Shown: in pieces, positions 14,879 to 23,581 of the stretch
Layout: each line of letters begins with the position of its first letter
How positions within the stretch are numbered: position 1 is the stretch's first letter
Assembly (NCBI GenBank): GCA_030427295.1
Contig: JAUHWS010000011.1
Location: 1 to 34,754 of the forward strand
Direction: 5' to 3'
DNA: 34,754 bases
DNA from: a bacterium
Lineage (GTDB): Bacteria > Patescibacteriota > Gracilibacteria > UM-FILTER-43-11
The notes under the pieces: model-generated
What the model was told of the DNA's origin: nothing
Database searches by the model: none
Seen by the model: only the letters and a program-made list of their open reading frames with translations
Position numbers and translations under genes: made by a program

Positions 14879-15934
14879 TTAGTTCACAATTAGTCCCATT
14901 CCCAGTAGTCCGATGATGAGGCCGGCGACGCCGAAGATAGCTCCCATGATCCAAAAACGCATGGTGATTTTGGCTTCTCCCCAGCCTTTTTTTTCAAAGT
15001 GATGATGAAGGGGGGCGATCAAGAATACCTTCTTTTTGAAAACGCGTTTGCTGAACCATTGGATTAAGACGGATAGAGTTTCTACAATAAATACCATTCC
15101 TACAATAATTAACACAACGAGTGAATCCGTCATCATGGCAATAACGCCCAGGGTTGCTCCGTACGCCAAGGAACCTGTGTCTCCCATATAAAATAGAGCA
15201 GGGGGGATATTGTTCCACAAGAAGGCAGCCAAACTACCAATCATCAATCCACAAAAAATAGCTAAAGCAAATTGGCCTTTTACAAACGCAATGACTCCAA
15301 AGGCTGTGCAGGCTAGTAATAGTAATCCTCCTGCTAAGCCATCTAAGCCATCAGTGATGTTAACAGCGTTGGCGGTGGAAACGATGACTAGGATGAAAAG
15401 GGGGATGTACCACATGCCAATTTCAAAATCACCGATGCTGGGGATATGGATGCTGGAAATCTCTAGTTTATAGAAAAACCACCAGGCACCTGCCATGGCA
15501 AATAGTAATAAAAAAAGCATCTTGGGTTTAGCCTTAATGCCTTTTGAGCCGCCGATTTGTCTGATGTTGAAAAAATCATCAACTCCCCCTAAAAGCCCCA
15601 TGGCGATGAGAGTGAAAAGGGGTAAGTAGACCTCCCCCCGTTGGAGTAAGGATTGTTCAATTAAGCCAAAAAAGGACAGTAACCTTGAAAAAATAATGAT
15701 CAATAACACCGACCCCCACATGATGACCCCCCCCATGGTCGGGGTGCCTTTTTTCTTGGCATGCATTTCTTCAAAAAATGTGGCTTTACCTCCGCCTGTA
15801 GCTTCGCTGCGAATTTGTTTGCCGAGTTTTAATTTTTTAGCGTATTTTAAATAAACTGGAGTCAACATCAAGACCAGTACAAAGGTCAAACTTGTCCAAA
15901 TAAAAACCTGTATGAGCTGCGTTGAAATTTCCAA
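14879..15934 (-). CDS. mraY: Phospho-N-acetylmuramoyl-pentapeptide transferase
   Basis: Transfers phospho-MurNAc-pentapeptide to undecaprenyl phosphate to form lipid I, the first membrane step of peptidoglycan synthesis. The 351-aa protein has about ten membrane helices, the normal length. Signatures: KKGTPTMGGV near the N-terminus, GGVDDFFNIR, NITDGLDGLAGG with the catalytic Asp pair, FYMGDTGSLAYGA, and APLHHHFEKKGW with the conserved triple His. The start is TTG 15934: no ATG or GTG lies between the dnaB stop and the first helix. The gene follows dnaB by 33 nt, away from any dcw cluster in this window. Its stop codon touches a paired TATATA box. Confidence 0.95.
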   Translation of the reverse strand: MEISTQLIQVFIWTSLTFVLVLMLTPVYLKYAKKLKLGKQIRSEATGGGKATFFEEMHAKKKGTPTMGGVIMWGSVLLIIIFSRLLSFFGLIEQSLLQRGEVYLPLFTLIAMGLLGGVDDFFNIRQIGGSKGIKAKPKMLFLLLFAMAGAWWFFYKLEISSIHIPSIGDFEIGMWYIPLFILVIVSTANAVNITDGLDGLAGGLLLLACTAFGVIAFVKGQFALAIFCGLMIGSLAAFLWNNIPPALFYMGDTGSLAYGATLGVIAMMTDSLVVLIIVGMVFIVETLSVLIQWFSKRVFKKKVFLIAPLHHHFEKKGWGEAKITMRFWIMGAIFGVAGLIIGLLGMGLIVN

Positions 15935-15967
15935 TGACTTGTAGCTAAAAATTAAGCAAATGGAGCT

Positions 15968-17341
15968 TTATTCTCCTTCGTAGACGTGTTGTGTGTCGAT
16001 GTCATAAAAGCGCATGCGGCTTTTTTCAAAGCGGAGAGAAACTTTTCCAGTGGGTCCATTACGATGCTTCCGTACAAAAACGTCAGTGATGCCTACTTCA
16101 TCTTCTGTCAAATTTTCTTCGTAATAATCTTTTCGGTACAGCATCAATACGATGTCTGCGTCTTGCTCAATGGATCCAGATTCACGTAGGTCGGATAGTT
16201 GAGGGATTTTTGGATTTCGCATTTCCACTGCTCGTGAGAGCTGGGATAGAGCAATGATAGGAATGTGCAGTTCACGTCCCAGGGCTTTTAGAGAACGAGA
16301 GATTTCGGAGATTTCTTGCACCCTGTTGCCCGCATAATTATTGGCACCACCTGAAGACATGAGCTGCAAGTAGTCTACCACAATTAAATCCAAACCATGT
16401 TCCATCTGTAATCGTCTTGCTTTGGCTTTTAGTTCTGAAATGGACATGCCGACCGAGTCGTCGATATAAATGGGAGCTTTGTTGAGCAGATCCATGGCTG
16501 AGCCCATGTTTTGGAATTCTTGATCGTCGAGTTTTCCATGTTGGAGTTTCCATGAATCAACCCCTAGAATGGAGCAAAACATTCGATCCACGAGTTGTTC
16601 TTTTGACATTTCCAGTGAAAAAATTCCGACCGTGTGCTTTTTGCTGGCTTCGATAGCTATTTTTTGGACGATAGATAAGGAAAGAGCTGTTTTTCCCATA
16701 CTGGGTCTTGCCGCTAGAATGACCAAATCGGATGGGTTGAGTCCAGATAAAATGCCATCTAGGGATTTGTAGCCAGTACTGATTCCTTTTACCTTATCTT
16801 TTTCATCAGCAATGTGTAGGGCTGAAAATTCTTCAAATCGTTTGTTGAGAACTTCACGCACATGCACGAATTTGTCTTTCATGAAAGTTTGACTGATGCC
16901 AAACACTTCTTTTTCGGCTATTTCGAGTAGGTTTTCAATTTTTTCATCTTCATCGTAACCACAGCCTGTGATCACGTTGCCTACTTTGATCATTTTACGG
17001 AGGGTAGACTTTGTTTTGACGATTTGGCCGTACTTAAACACATGTGATGCTGTGGGGACACTTGAGGTGAGTTCAGCTAAATAACCCGGGCCACCCACAG
17101 GGTCCAGTTGTTTGCGTTCTTCTAGTAAGTTGGCTAAGGTTAGTAAGTCAATGGGGTCATGGCGTGCGTATAGGTCAAGCATGGCCTCGTAGATCAGCTT
17201 GTGGGTGTCATAATAAAAGTCATCTGGTTCAAGTAGGTCGGCGATTTTGATGATGGCATCTTTCTCAATTAAAACAGAGCCCAGAACAGATTGCTCAGCT
17301 TCTTTGTTGTGAGGGGGGATGGTTCCTGCAACTTGATTCAT
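15968..17341 (-). CDS. dnaB: Replicative DNA helicase DnaB
   Basis: The ring helicase that unwinds DNA at the replication fork. 457 aa: N-terminal DnaB domain (PPHNKEAEQSVLGSVL, residues 9-24), linker, then the RecA-like core with Walker A ARPSMGKTA (211-219), Walker B DLIVVDYLQLM, and the DnaB4 segment QLSRAVEMRNPKIPQLSDLR followed by the arginine-finger region. The frame extends to a TTG at 17362, but ATG 17341 gives the canonical N-terminus and is chosen. It sits after recA on the same strand, separated by a hairpin terminator, and before mraY. No intein is present. Confidence 0.95.
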   Translation of the reverse strand: MNQVAGTIPPHNKEAEQSVLGSVLIEKDAIIKIADLLEPDDFYYDTHKLIYEAMLDLYARHDPIDLLTLANLLEERKQLDPVGGPGYLAELTSSVPTASHVFKYGQIVKTKSTLRKMIKVGNVITGCGYDEDEKIENLLEIAEKEVFGISQTFMKDKFVHVREVLNKRFEEFSALHIADEKDKVKGISTGYKSLDGILSGLNPSDLVILAARPSMGKTALSLSIVQKIAIEASKKHTVGIFSLEMSKEQLVDRMFCSILGVDSWKLQHGKLDDQEFQNMGSAMDLLNKAPIYIDDSVGMSISELKAKARRLQMEHGLDLIVVDYLQLMSSGGANNYAGNRVQEISEISRSLKALGRELHIPIIALSQLSRAVEMRNPKIPQLSDLRESGSIEQDADIVLMLYRKDYYEENLTEDEVGITDVFVRKHRNGPTGKVSLRFEKSRMRFYDIDTQHVYEGE

Positions 17342-17382
17342 GGGAAGTAAAAAGAGAAACAATAAAGATTGTTTTTGCTCAA

Positions 17383-17417
17383 AAGAGGCTTAATTAGTCT
17401 ACCTATTTAAGCCTCTT
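17383..17417 (-). terminator. Hairpin terminator after recA
   Basis: An 11-bp perfect stem AAGAGGCTTAA (17383-17393) / TTAAGCCTCTT (17407-17417) with a 13-nt loop, just past the recA stop. On the minus strand the stem runs into CTCTTTT, a short T tract. Confidence 0.65.
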
Positions 17418-17436
17418 CATGCAATGCAAAATTGGG

Positions 17437-18483
17437 CTAAGCTGCTTTTTTACTAGCTTCTTTTTCAACCTTCTTTTTTGTGCTGGATTCAACTTTTATT
17501 TCTCCCACGGTTAATGCGGTTTTGATTTGATTGAGTACTTTCTCGTTGTCTTTTAAGAAATTTTTAGCATTCTCTCTTCCTTGACCTAGTTTAGTGGAAT
17601 CGAAGCTGTAAAAAGCTCCTGATTTATTGATGACCTTCTTTTCGACGGCCGTGTCCAATAAATCTCCTTCAACGGAAATTCCTTCGTTGAACATGATGTC
17701 AAACTCCGCTTGCTTAAAAGGAGGGGCAATTTTATTTTTTACGACTTTGACCCTAACTCGTCGTCCCATGATTTCCTTTCCGTCGTCTGTAGTGCCCGTG
17801 ATTTTATCTGTCGCTCTGATATCTAGACGAACGGAAGAGTAGAATTTCAAGGCGTTTCCTCCTGTGGTGGTTTCTGGGTTGCCGAACATGATTCCAATTT
17901 TCATCCGTAGTTGATTCAAGAAAATGACAGTGGTGCCTGTTTTGGAAATGATAGAGGTGAGTTTTCGAAGTGCTTGACTCATGAGTCTGGCTTGAAGCCC
18001 CATGTGAGAGTCTCCCATCATGCCTTCGATTTCTGCTTTAGGTGTCAGGGCTGCTACTGAGTCGATCACAATTACATCGACTCCTCCAGAGCGAGTGAGG
18101 GTTTCTACAATTTCTAGGGCTTGCTCTCCATTATCTGGTTGAGAGATGAGAAGTTCAGCTGTATTGACCCCAATTCGTTGAGCGTATTCGGGGTCTAGAG
18201 CATGTTCAGCATCGATGAAGGCTGCTGTGCCACCTGCTTTTTGAGCTTCGGCAATGGTGTGTAAGGCAAGAGTGGTTTTACCAGAAGACTCAGGTCCATA
18301 GATTTCAATGATACGCCCTTTTGGGATTCCTCCTCCTAAGGCTTTGTCTAGTGAAATAGAGCCTGTAGAAATGGTTTCTACTTTGACATTTGGTTTTTCA
18401 CCTAGTTTCATGATGGTTCCTTGGCCAAAGTTTTTTTCAATCTGAGCAAGGGCATTTTTAATGGCATCGTTTTTATTACTCAT
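17437..18483 (-). CDS. recA: Recombinase RecA
   Basis: Strand exchange in homologous repair and co-protease for LexA. 348 aa, normal length. Signatures: Walker A GPESSGKT (63-70), [31 protein letters not shown], the L1 loop region [20 protein letters not shown], and L2 with [27 protein letters not shown] (written with a break). The Lys-rich tail ([13 protein letters not shown]) replaces the usual acidic C-terminus: E. coli RecA ends acidic, and this one ends basic. A strong sigma70-type promoter lies upstream, with a 34-nt leader lacking a Shine-Dalgarno. No LexA box was recognised. Confidence 0.97.
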   Translation of the reverse strand: MSNKNDAIKNALAQIEKNFGQGTIMKLGEKPNVKVETISTGSISLDKALGGGIPKGRIIEIYGPESSGKTTLALHTIAEAQKAGGTAAFIDAEHALDPEYAQRIGVNTAELLISQPDNGEQALEIVETLTRSGGVDVIVIDSVAALTPKAEIEGMMGDSHMGLQARLMSQALRKLTSIISKTGTTVIFLNQLRMKIGIMFGNPETTTGGNALKFYSSVRLDIRATDKITGTTDDGKEIMGRRVRVKVVKNKIAPPFKQAEFDIMFNEGISVEGDLLDTAVEKKVINKSGAFYSFDSTKLGQGRENAKNFLKDNEKVLNQIKTALTVGEIKVESSTKKKVEKEASKKAA

Positions 18484-18523
18484 GTTGTGAAGTTATTGAT
18501 TAATTGTTTTTATTGATGTCTTC

Positions 18524-18552
18524 AGTATAGTAAACAAAAGTTCACCTGTCAA
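18524..18552 (-). promoter_or_regulatory. recA promoter, consensus -35/-10
   Basis: On the minus strand: a perfect TTGACA (18552-18547), a 17-bp spacer, then TATACT (18529-18524). Predicted start near 18517, giving about 34 nt of leader before ATG 18483. Confidence 0.8.
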
Positions 18553-18561
18553 TTCTTTCCA

Positions 18562-18603
18562 CTTAAAAAAGAGGTCGACCTCCCGGTTTTCCTCTTTTTT
18601 AAG
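18562..18603 (-). terminator. Intrinsic terminator after acidic lipoprotein gene
   Basis: A perfect 13-bp inverted repeat CTTAAAAAAGAGG (18562-18574) / CCTCTTTTTTAAG (18591-18603), GC at the loop end and a T6 run in the distal arm. It lies between the lipoprotein stop (18633) and the recA promoter, insulating recA. The symmetric A/T runs would also work on the plus strand. Confidence 0.75.
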
Positions 18604-18632
18604 GATTATTCTGCGCTAGACAGATTTATTTT

Positions 18633-19748
18633 TTAATTCTTAAGCAATATTTTTCGGTAGGCAACTCCCATTCCCATCAGACCAAATGCGATGAGAAAAT
18701 TGATCCATAGATTTGCGCCAACATCGGGGAGCTCGTGTGAGTCGATGGGGTCGTAATTGATGGTAAATTGAGTGCTTTCGATTTCATTTCCATTTTTATC
18801 TAAAGCAATAACATTATAGGTGTTTCCTCCTTCTTGCAGCGTTTTGAACTGGGTTCCAGCGATGTAGCTCCAAGAGGTTTGACCGGGGTAAAATTTGGTC
18901 AACTTGAAGTTGTTGATGCTGATATCGTAGGTGCCGGCTGGTGCTGTTCCTCGGATTACGTTGTAGTTTGAACGCGTTTCAAGGGTGCCATTTTCTAACT
19001 CATTGATGTGTAGCCCTTCTTCGTTGTTGCCTTCTTTTTCGGCAGCTGCTTCGTTGGCATCGCTTGATTCATTGACAGCTTCTTCAGCTTGATTTGAATC
19101 CTCTGTATTAGATTCTGCTGTATTAGATTCTGCCTTTTCTTCAGTGTCTCCTTCAGTTGTTGTCTCTTTCGCATTGCTTTCGTCACTTGTTTCTTCTTCT
19201 GTTTCGGTAGTAGTCGCTTCTTCCATGTTTTCATCTGTACTTTCTACTTCATTGCTTTTGGTTTCATCAACAGTATTTTCATCAGTGATTTCCTCGTCCT
19301 CATTTACTTCCTCATCTACCTTATTCTCATTTTCTTCATTGGTTTCGTCGCTTGTCATTTCCGCTTCATCATCTGCTTCCTCTTCTGCTTCAGTGTTTTC
19401 TGTTTCGCCTATGTTTTCCTCAGTTTTTTCTTCAGTGTCATTTTCATCACTGACAGGTTCTACTTCGATTGTTTCAGTCGTTTCATCGGCTTCTTGATTT
19501 TCTGCTTCGGTTGCCACTTCGTTCTTTGTATCGGCCGTATCAGCTTGGTTTTCAGTCTCCTCTGAATTATTGACTTCTTCTTCGTCGGCAGTCTCTTCAT
19601 CGGTCTCATTGACTTCATCGGTGGTGTTTTCTTCTGCTACTTCTGACTGAGTGTCAAAACGCATGGTGTTTCCATTTTCATCTTCACCACATCCATTTAA
19701 TAAAGTGAGCGAAAAAAACGCTGTAACAATAAACAAAAGCTTTTTCAT
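18633..19748 (-). CDS. Acidic low-complexity lipoprotein with C-terminal membrane anchor
   Basis: 371 aa in three parts. (1) Signal peptide with lipobox LLNGC (Cys20). (2) Residues about 25-245: an extreme Glu/Asp/Thr/Asn/Ser repeat-like stalk of ETEN-, DETN- and EETT-type units, strongly negative and probably disordered. (3) Residues about 250-335: a beta-rich Ig-like domain (LETRSNYNVIRGTAPAGTYD, TFKTLQEGG-like strands), then LPDVGA at 340, a hydrophobic helix and a basic tail (YRKILLKN). The end resembles an LPxTG sorting signal, though Val replaces Thr. Having both a lipobox and a C-terminal anchor is unusual. Inference: a surface-exposed spacer or adhesin. It follows the zinc-ribbon gene by 24 nt. 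Confidence 0.75.
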   Translation of the reverse strand: MKKLLFIVTAFFSLTLLNGCGEDENGNTMRFDTQSEVAEENTTDEVNETDEETADEEEVNNSEETENQADTADTKNEVATEAENQEADETTETIEVEPVSDENDTEEKTEENIGETENTEAEEEADDEAEMTSDETNEENENKVDEEVNEDEEITDENTVDETKSNEVESTDENMEEATTTETEEETSDESNAKETTTEGDTEEKAESNTAESNTEDSNQAEEAVNESSDANEAAAEKEGNNEEGLHINELENGTLETRSNYNVIRGTAPAGTYDISINNFKLTKFYPGQTSWSYIAGTQFKTLQEGGNTYNVIALDKNGNEIESTQFTINYDPIDSHELPDVGANLWINFLIAFGLMGMGVAYRKILLKN

Positions 19749-19772
19749 TTAAATTGGGGTTAAATTAGACGT

Positions 19773-20051
19773 TTAGCTTTGTTTTTGTTTTACGTTGTAG
19801 TAGTTATGAACGGATTCTTCGGTTCCGAAGGAGACTTGTTCTCCGCAATTGGTGCACTTGAAGCTGAGTTTTTTTCCAATTCGTTTGGGGCTGACGGGAG
19901 ATTTACATTGTTTGCAGTAGTAAACAATTTTGGCAGGTTGCCCCTCTTCCTCAACAAATTTTGGATCCACGTCCACCTCTGACCGAATGATTTCGGTGTA
20001 TTCCTTATCCGTGGGGGCGTTCACTTTTATGTCATTTGTTTCGTCTTGCAT
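19773..20051 (-). CDS. Small zinc-ribbon protein
   Basis: 92 aa with an acidic N-terminal half, then YYCKQCKSPVSP and FKCTNCGEQVSFG: two CxxC knuckles 18 residues apart, forming a treble-clef or zinc-ribbon fold likely to bind one Zn ion. Such ribbons occur in transcription factors, ribosome-associated proteins and translation regulators; no specific family is recognised. It has its own extended -10 promoter (20079-20087) with a 21-nt leader and is followed after 24 nt by the acidic lipoprotein gene. No helical extension or enzyme domain is present. Confidence 0.7.
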   Translation of the reverse strand: MQDETNDIKVNAPTDKEYTEIIRSEVDVDPKFVEEEGQPAKIVYYCKQCKSPVSPKRIGKKLSFKCTNCGEQVSFGTEESVHNYYNVKQKQS

Positions 20052-20078
20052 AAGGGAGTTATTTTAGATAAAAAAAGG

Positions 20079-20087
20079 ATTATCGCA
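20079..20087 (-). promoter_or_regulatory. Extended -10 promoter of the zinc-ribbon gene
   Basis: Minus-strand TGC-GATAAT (20087-20079). Predicted start near 20072, 21 nt before the ATG. The -35 region is poor. Confidence 0.45.
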
Positions 20088-20135
20088 AGGATTTAACCAA
20101 AGTTTAAGTTACGATAAAGCAAAAATATGGTATGA

Positions 20136-20969
20136 TTATTTATCGTCATAGAAGGCGTTGTTTTTCTTGCTTTCTGAAACTCCTTCTTCCTTTGACTTTT
20201 CTAAACCGGCTTCCCGGGTGAAGAAGTTGCCTTGTTCGGGATCACTTTCTTCTTCTTTTTTGGGTGTGGAGCTTTCCTCATTGTTTTTTTTAGCGTCTTT
20301 TTCGCCTTCATCATCTTCGTTTAAGCTTAATTCAATGCTGTCTAGCGTTTCAGCATCTTCTACGAAATGAAGAGGGGCAACTTCCTCTACTTCCATTTCA
20401 ACATCGAGGTCCATTTTATCTAATTCCTCTTCCATGTCGGCTTCCATTTCTGAAACAGCTTCCGCGAGTTCTTCATTGATTTCTTCTGCTTGCTCTAAGG
20501 TCTCAAGGATTTCACTTTTTTGTTTTTTTCGAATGAGAGCAAAGGCTGAGAAGGTGCCGAAAATGGATCCTGCTAGCGCTAAATAGATGCCAAACCGAAG
20601 GCCCGCATCCGTGAATTCGAGGGCTCGCTTGGTGTGGATGCTGACGGTTAGTAGGGTCAGGAAGGCAGATTGTCCTAAAAAGAAAGCCAGCAGATTTTCG
20701 CGTTTGAATCCCAAATAAGGGAAGGGAAGGTGCATGTTTTCGGCAATCAACACGATGAGGCTTAGGGCGCTCATGATAAATACCACAAAGCCAATCACTC
20801 CTAAGTCTCCGCTGAAGGCGGTGTCGATGTATCGTTTTCCAGCGAGGACGTCGGTCCGATCGTACCAAGGAATGAAGCATCCGATGAGGATGGCCAGGCT
20901 TCCCAGCCCAATGGTTTTTTCTTCGGGGCTGAGCCTGAGGAGCGTGTGTTTGATGCGGCGCAGGTTCAT
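20136..20969 (-). CDS. Four-helix membrane protein with long acidic cytoplasmic tail (unknown)
   Basis: 277 aa, not recognised. Residues 1-20 are basic (MNLRRIKHTLLRL). Four hydrophobic helices lie at about 18-36, 57-78, 92-112 and 126-146. A basic RKKQKSE boundary follows, then a tail of 125 residues dominated by Glu/Asp with coiled-coil character (LEQAEEINEELAEAVSEMEA) and a final Lys/Ser/Glu-rich end. By the positive-inside rule both termini are cytoplasmic. The acidic tail is compositionally similar to the lipoprotein two genes downstream. No enzymatic motif was seen. It is divergent from the glycosyltransferases and starts at ATG 20969 behind its own extended -10. Confidence 0.65.
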   Translation of the reverse strand: MNLRRIKHTLLRLSPEEKTIGLGSLAILIGCFIPWYDRTDVLAGKRYIDTAFSGDLGVIGFVVFIMSALSLIVLIAENMHLPFPYLGFKRENLLAFFLGQSAFLTLLTVSIHTKRALEFTDAGLRFGIYLALAGSIFGTFSAFALIRKKQKSEILETLEQAEEINEELAEAVSEMEADMEEELDKMDLDVEMEVEEVAPLHFVEDAETLDSIELSLNEDDEGEKDAKKNNEESSTPKKEEESDPEQGNFFTREAGLEKSKEEGVSESKKNNAFYDDK

Positions 20970-20992
20970 TTTTTTGATTTAATGATGAGATG

Positions 20993-21001
20993 ATTTTATC
21001 A
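20993..21001 (-). promoter_or_regulatory. Extended -10 promoter of the four-helix membrane protein gene
   Basis: Minus-strand TGA-TAAAAT (21001-20993), predicted start near 20986 and a 17-nt leader. Confidence 0.45.
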
Positions 21002-21112
21002 CGGTTGTGGATTTATTTCCAATAGTTGATGCTCAATGTCTAATGTCTCATTTCTCCATGCTGGTTTCTCACCTTGCTTTCTTGTATGGTGGAGGTGTTT
21101 TATTTTTTGCTT

Positions 21113-22246
21113 ATGTCAGGAACTGTTAAAAAGCCAGCGATTGTTATCACCCGTTTTCCTTATGAATCGGCCTGGGGAGGGGAAGAATCGCACACGATTT
21201 TGGTGGCAGAGCATTTCCGTTCCAAGGGTTTTGAGGTGATTTTTATGGGAAACTGTCAGACTTTGACTCCAAAATTTAAAGAAAAGGGTTTTCAGACCTG
21301 CTTTGTTTCTGGTGGCAAGATGATCGTGACCCCGTTTCAACTTTTGAAATCATTTTTTATGTGGCCTGTGTGGCGCCGTCGGATGAAGCGTGCCTTTGAT
21401 CAGCTTATGGATGATTATGATGTGAAGGCGTTGTACTGCCTCTCGCTCAATGAAAAGTTATTTTTGACTCCCTTGGCGCTTCAACATTCAATTCCAGTCA
21501 CTTGGGTGGAACACCAAGAGATTCGGGGTTGGCTTTTGAACAGTCCTTGGAAAAAACGTTATGCCCGATGGGCTCGTCATGTGAACATCATTCCGATCAG
21601 CCCTGTGAACACTGAGCGATTGGAAAAAGGGGTGGGCGTTCCTCAGTCTCATTTGGTGGAAATTGTTCATGGCATTGATTTAAAATTGCTTTTGAGCCTC
21701 AAGCGACAGACTCAAAACGGTTTGGTGGTGTTTTCGAATCGACTGATTCCCAAAAAAGGGGCGATGGATTTTCTGCAGGCAGCTAAATTGCTTTTATCGA
21801 AGCAACCTGAGCTGCATTTCAAGCTCATTGGTGAGGGGCCTGAGAAAGACAAAATTTTGGCTTTTATTCAAGAAAATAAACTTCAGGATTCTATTGAACT
21901 ATTGCCTCGCTTGGATCGGGCTGGGTGGCATCACGCTTTGGCTCAGGCTGATGTTTTCGTCGCTTGTGCGCGGGACACGAATGAGACCTTTAGTTTGAAC
22001 ACAGCCGAGGCTTTGGCAGCCGGTTGTAGGGTGGTGGTGACACGTTGTTCGGGGATTGCGCACTATTTGGAGGATCAAAAAGAAGCTTTTTTGATTGAAC
22101 CTGAGGATCCAGTTGGACTATCGAAGTTCATTGAAAGGGCTCTTCAGGCGCCTGAGTCTATGAGGGCTGTTGCGCGTCAGGCGGCGGTTCAAAAATTTGA
22201 CCAAGAACGAATGTTGTCGCAATATGAGTCCGTTATTTTGCGTTAG
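21113..22246 (+). CDS. GT4-type glycosyltransferase 1
   Basis: A 377-aa GT-B glycosyltransferase. The frame is open from 21074, but MSGTVKKPAIVITRFPYES (ATG 21113) gives a normal first beta strand, so that start is used. The N-domain has SAWGGEESHT (nucleotide-sugar loop); the C-domain (Glycos_transf_1) has VVFSNRLIPKKGAMDFLQAA, LHFKLIGEGPEKD and the donor-site segment DTNETFSLNTAEALAAG, where the usual EGFGL..LEAMA is altered but both Glu are present at the E-x7-E spacing. Retaining transfer of a sugar to a polysaccharide or glycolipid. The second GT4 follows after 24 nt, suggesting a surface-glycan pair. Confidence 0.88.
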   Translation: MSGTVKKPAIVITRFPYESAWGGEESHTILVAEHFRSKGFEVIFMGNCQTLTPKFKEKGFQTCFVSGGKMIVTPFQLLKSFFMWPVWRRRMKRAFDQLMDDYDVKALYCLSLNEKLFLTPLALQHSIPVTWVEHQEIRGWLLNSPWKKRYARWARHVNIIPISPVNTERLEKGVGVPQSHLVEIVHGIDLKLLLSLKRQTQNGLVVFSNRLIPKKGAMDFLQAAKLLLSKQPELHFKLIGEGPEKDKILAFIQENKLQDSIELLPRLDRAGWHHALAQADVFVACARDTNETFSLNTAEALAAGCRVVVTRCSGIAHYLEDQKEAFLIEPEDPVGLSKFIERALQAPESMRAVARQAAVQKFDQERMLSQYESVILR

Positions 22247-22270
22247 GCTATCTTTGCTCACGTTTATTTT

Positions 22271-23368
22271 ATGAAAAAACTGTTAGCCCTCGATCAAGGG
22301 GAATACATTGGGGGGGCAGAGTTGTTTTTTTCGGATTTGCTGGCTCGATTGTCTTCTGACTTCGAGATTCATTTGGTGACAGGGCTGAATAAAGCTTATC
22401 AAGATCGTTATAAAAATACGTCCATTGAATTGCATGAATTGGTGATGCCTGCCTTAAGGCCCATGGGCGTTTCGACTTACAAAAAATATCGTACTGCCCA
22501 GCGACTTTTAGCCAATGTCATCGACGTGATTCAGCCGGATGTGATGATTTCAAATACGGTTCGAACGCACTTACTCGCCTCGGGTTTGGCGAATGAGCGA
22601 AAGATTCCCTTGGTGTGGATGGCGCATGATCGGACCTTTCCTAAAATGATGCTGCGTTTGTTTTTGCCTTCCCCTCAAGTGATCGTGAGTTGTTCGGCGT
22701 TTGTTCAGTCTTATTACCAACAGTATTTTGGCAAGACGAAAAAGATTGATTATCAAGTCCTTTATCCCTTTGGCTTGGATGAAACATGGCCTGAAGTGGA
22801 TTTTTCTAAAAAGGAAAAGTGCATTGGAATGGTGGGTAAATTCATTCCTTGGAAGGGTCATGATTTATTCATCGAGATGGCTCACCAGATTCACCAGCGC
22901 TATCCAGATTATCGTTTCGAGTTGATTGGGGATGCCTATTTGGGCAATGCTGAATCTGAGGCATTTTTTAAAAAATGCCAGTCTTTGATTGTTGAGCGGG
23001 GCTTGTCCGAGGTGTTCCAGATTAAAACGGATATTAAGGATGTGTTGCCACATGTAGCCCGTTGGCAGGTTTTAGTTCATGCTTCCAAGCAGGCAGAACC
23101 GTTGGGACGGGTGATTTTAGAGGGCATGGCGATGGGGGCGGCGGTGGTGGCGAGTGACTTGGGGGGGCCAAAAGAGATTGTGAGGCATCAAGAAAATGGT
23201 GTGGTGGCGAAGCCTTCTGTTTCATCCTTGGTGCAGGCGCTTGATTTTTATTTGTCGGATGTAGATCGGATGGGGCAGATGGCCCAGTCTGCTCAAAAGG
23301 AGGTTTTTCAGAATTATCAGTGGTCAAAGATGGCGGCTTCGTTTGAGCAATTGATTGAGAAGGTTTAG
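22271..23368 (+). CDS. GT4-type glycosyltransferase 2
   Basis: A 365-aa GT-B glycosyltransferase, second of a pair. The N-terminus MKKLLALDQGEYIGGAELF carries the GGAE loop common in GT4. In the C-domain: GMVGKFIPWKGHDLFIEMAH, a sugar-binding region RFELIGDAYLG, and a textbook donor motif EPLGRVILEGMAMGAAVVAS followed by DLGGPKEIV. Family knowledge: transfers hexose, often mannose or glucose, from NDP-sugar with retention. Acceptor unknown. Co-transcription with the upstream glycosyltransferase is likely. The NAD kinase gene downstream has its own promoter. Confidence 0.9.
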   Translation: MKKLLALDQGEYIGGAELFFSDLLARLSSDFEIHLVTGLNKAYQDRYKNTSIELHELVMPALRPMGVSTYKKYRTAQRLLANVIDVIQPDVMISNTVRTHLLASGLANERKIPLVWMAHDRTFPKMMLRLFLPSPQVIVSCSAFVQSYYQQYFGKTKKIDYQVLYPFGLDETWPEVDFSKKEKCIGMVGKFIPWKGHDLFIEMAHQIHQRYPDYRFELIGDAYLGNAESEAFFKKCQSLIVERGLSEVFQIKTDIKDVLPHVARWQVLVHASKQAEPLGRVILEGMAMGAAVVASDLGGPKEIVRHQENGVVAKPSVSSLVQALDFYLSDVDRMGQMAQSAQKEVFQNYQWSKMAASFEQLIEKV

Positions 23369-23503
23369 ATGGGGGTGGAGCCTTTCCTTTTGTATTCTTT
23401 TGTTTGTTTCACACTCTAATTGTCCAGCTTATAAAGTTTAGGACCTTATTTGCTTCTTGTCTTCATAAGCTTTGTAGGCTCTTGAGCTTTTTGCTAGTAG
23501 GAT

Positions 23504-23532
23504 TAGACAGCTTTAACTTCTCGTACTACAAT
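23504..23532 (+). promoter_or_regulatory. nadK promoter
   Basis: TAGACA (23504-23509), 17-bp spacer, TACAAT (23527-23532), each one mismatch from consensus. Start near 23539, with a leader of about 43 nt. It lies in the 213-bp gap after the second glycosyltransferase, which otherwise shows nothing recognisable. Confidence 0.65.
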
Positions 23533-23581
23533 GAATCTTGGAGGGAGTTTTGGAGTGTGATGCATTTTTATCTTCAATCAA

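Noticed and set aside
19144-19497. Ser/Val-rich antisense ORF
   Set aside because: It is the mirror of the Glu/Asp-rich repeat coding region on the other strand.
23034-23327. Pro/Ser-rich minus-strand ORF
   Set aside because: Antisense to the strongly conserved glycosyltransferase domain; composition is typical of shadow frames.
23369-23581. Small gene or tRNA in the gap before nadK
   Set aside because: No cloverleaf was found; the short frame crossing the gap runs over the nadK promoter and start without motif support.
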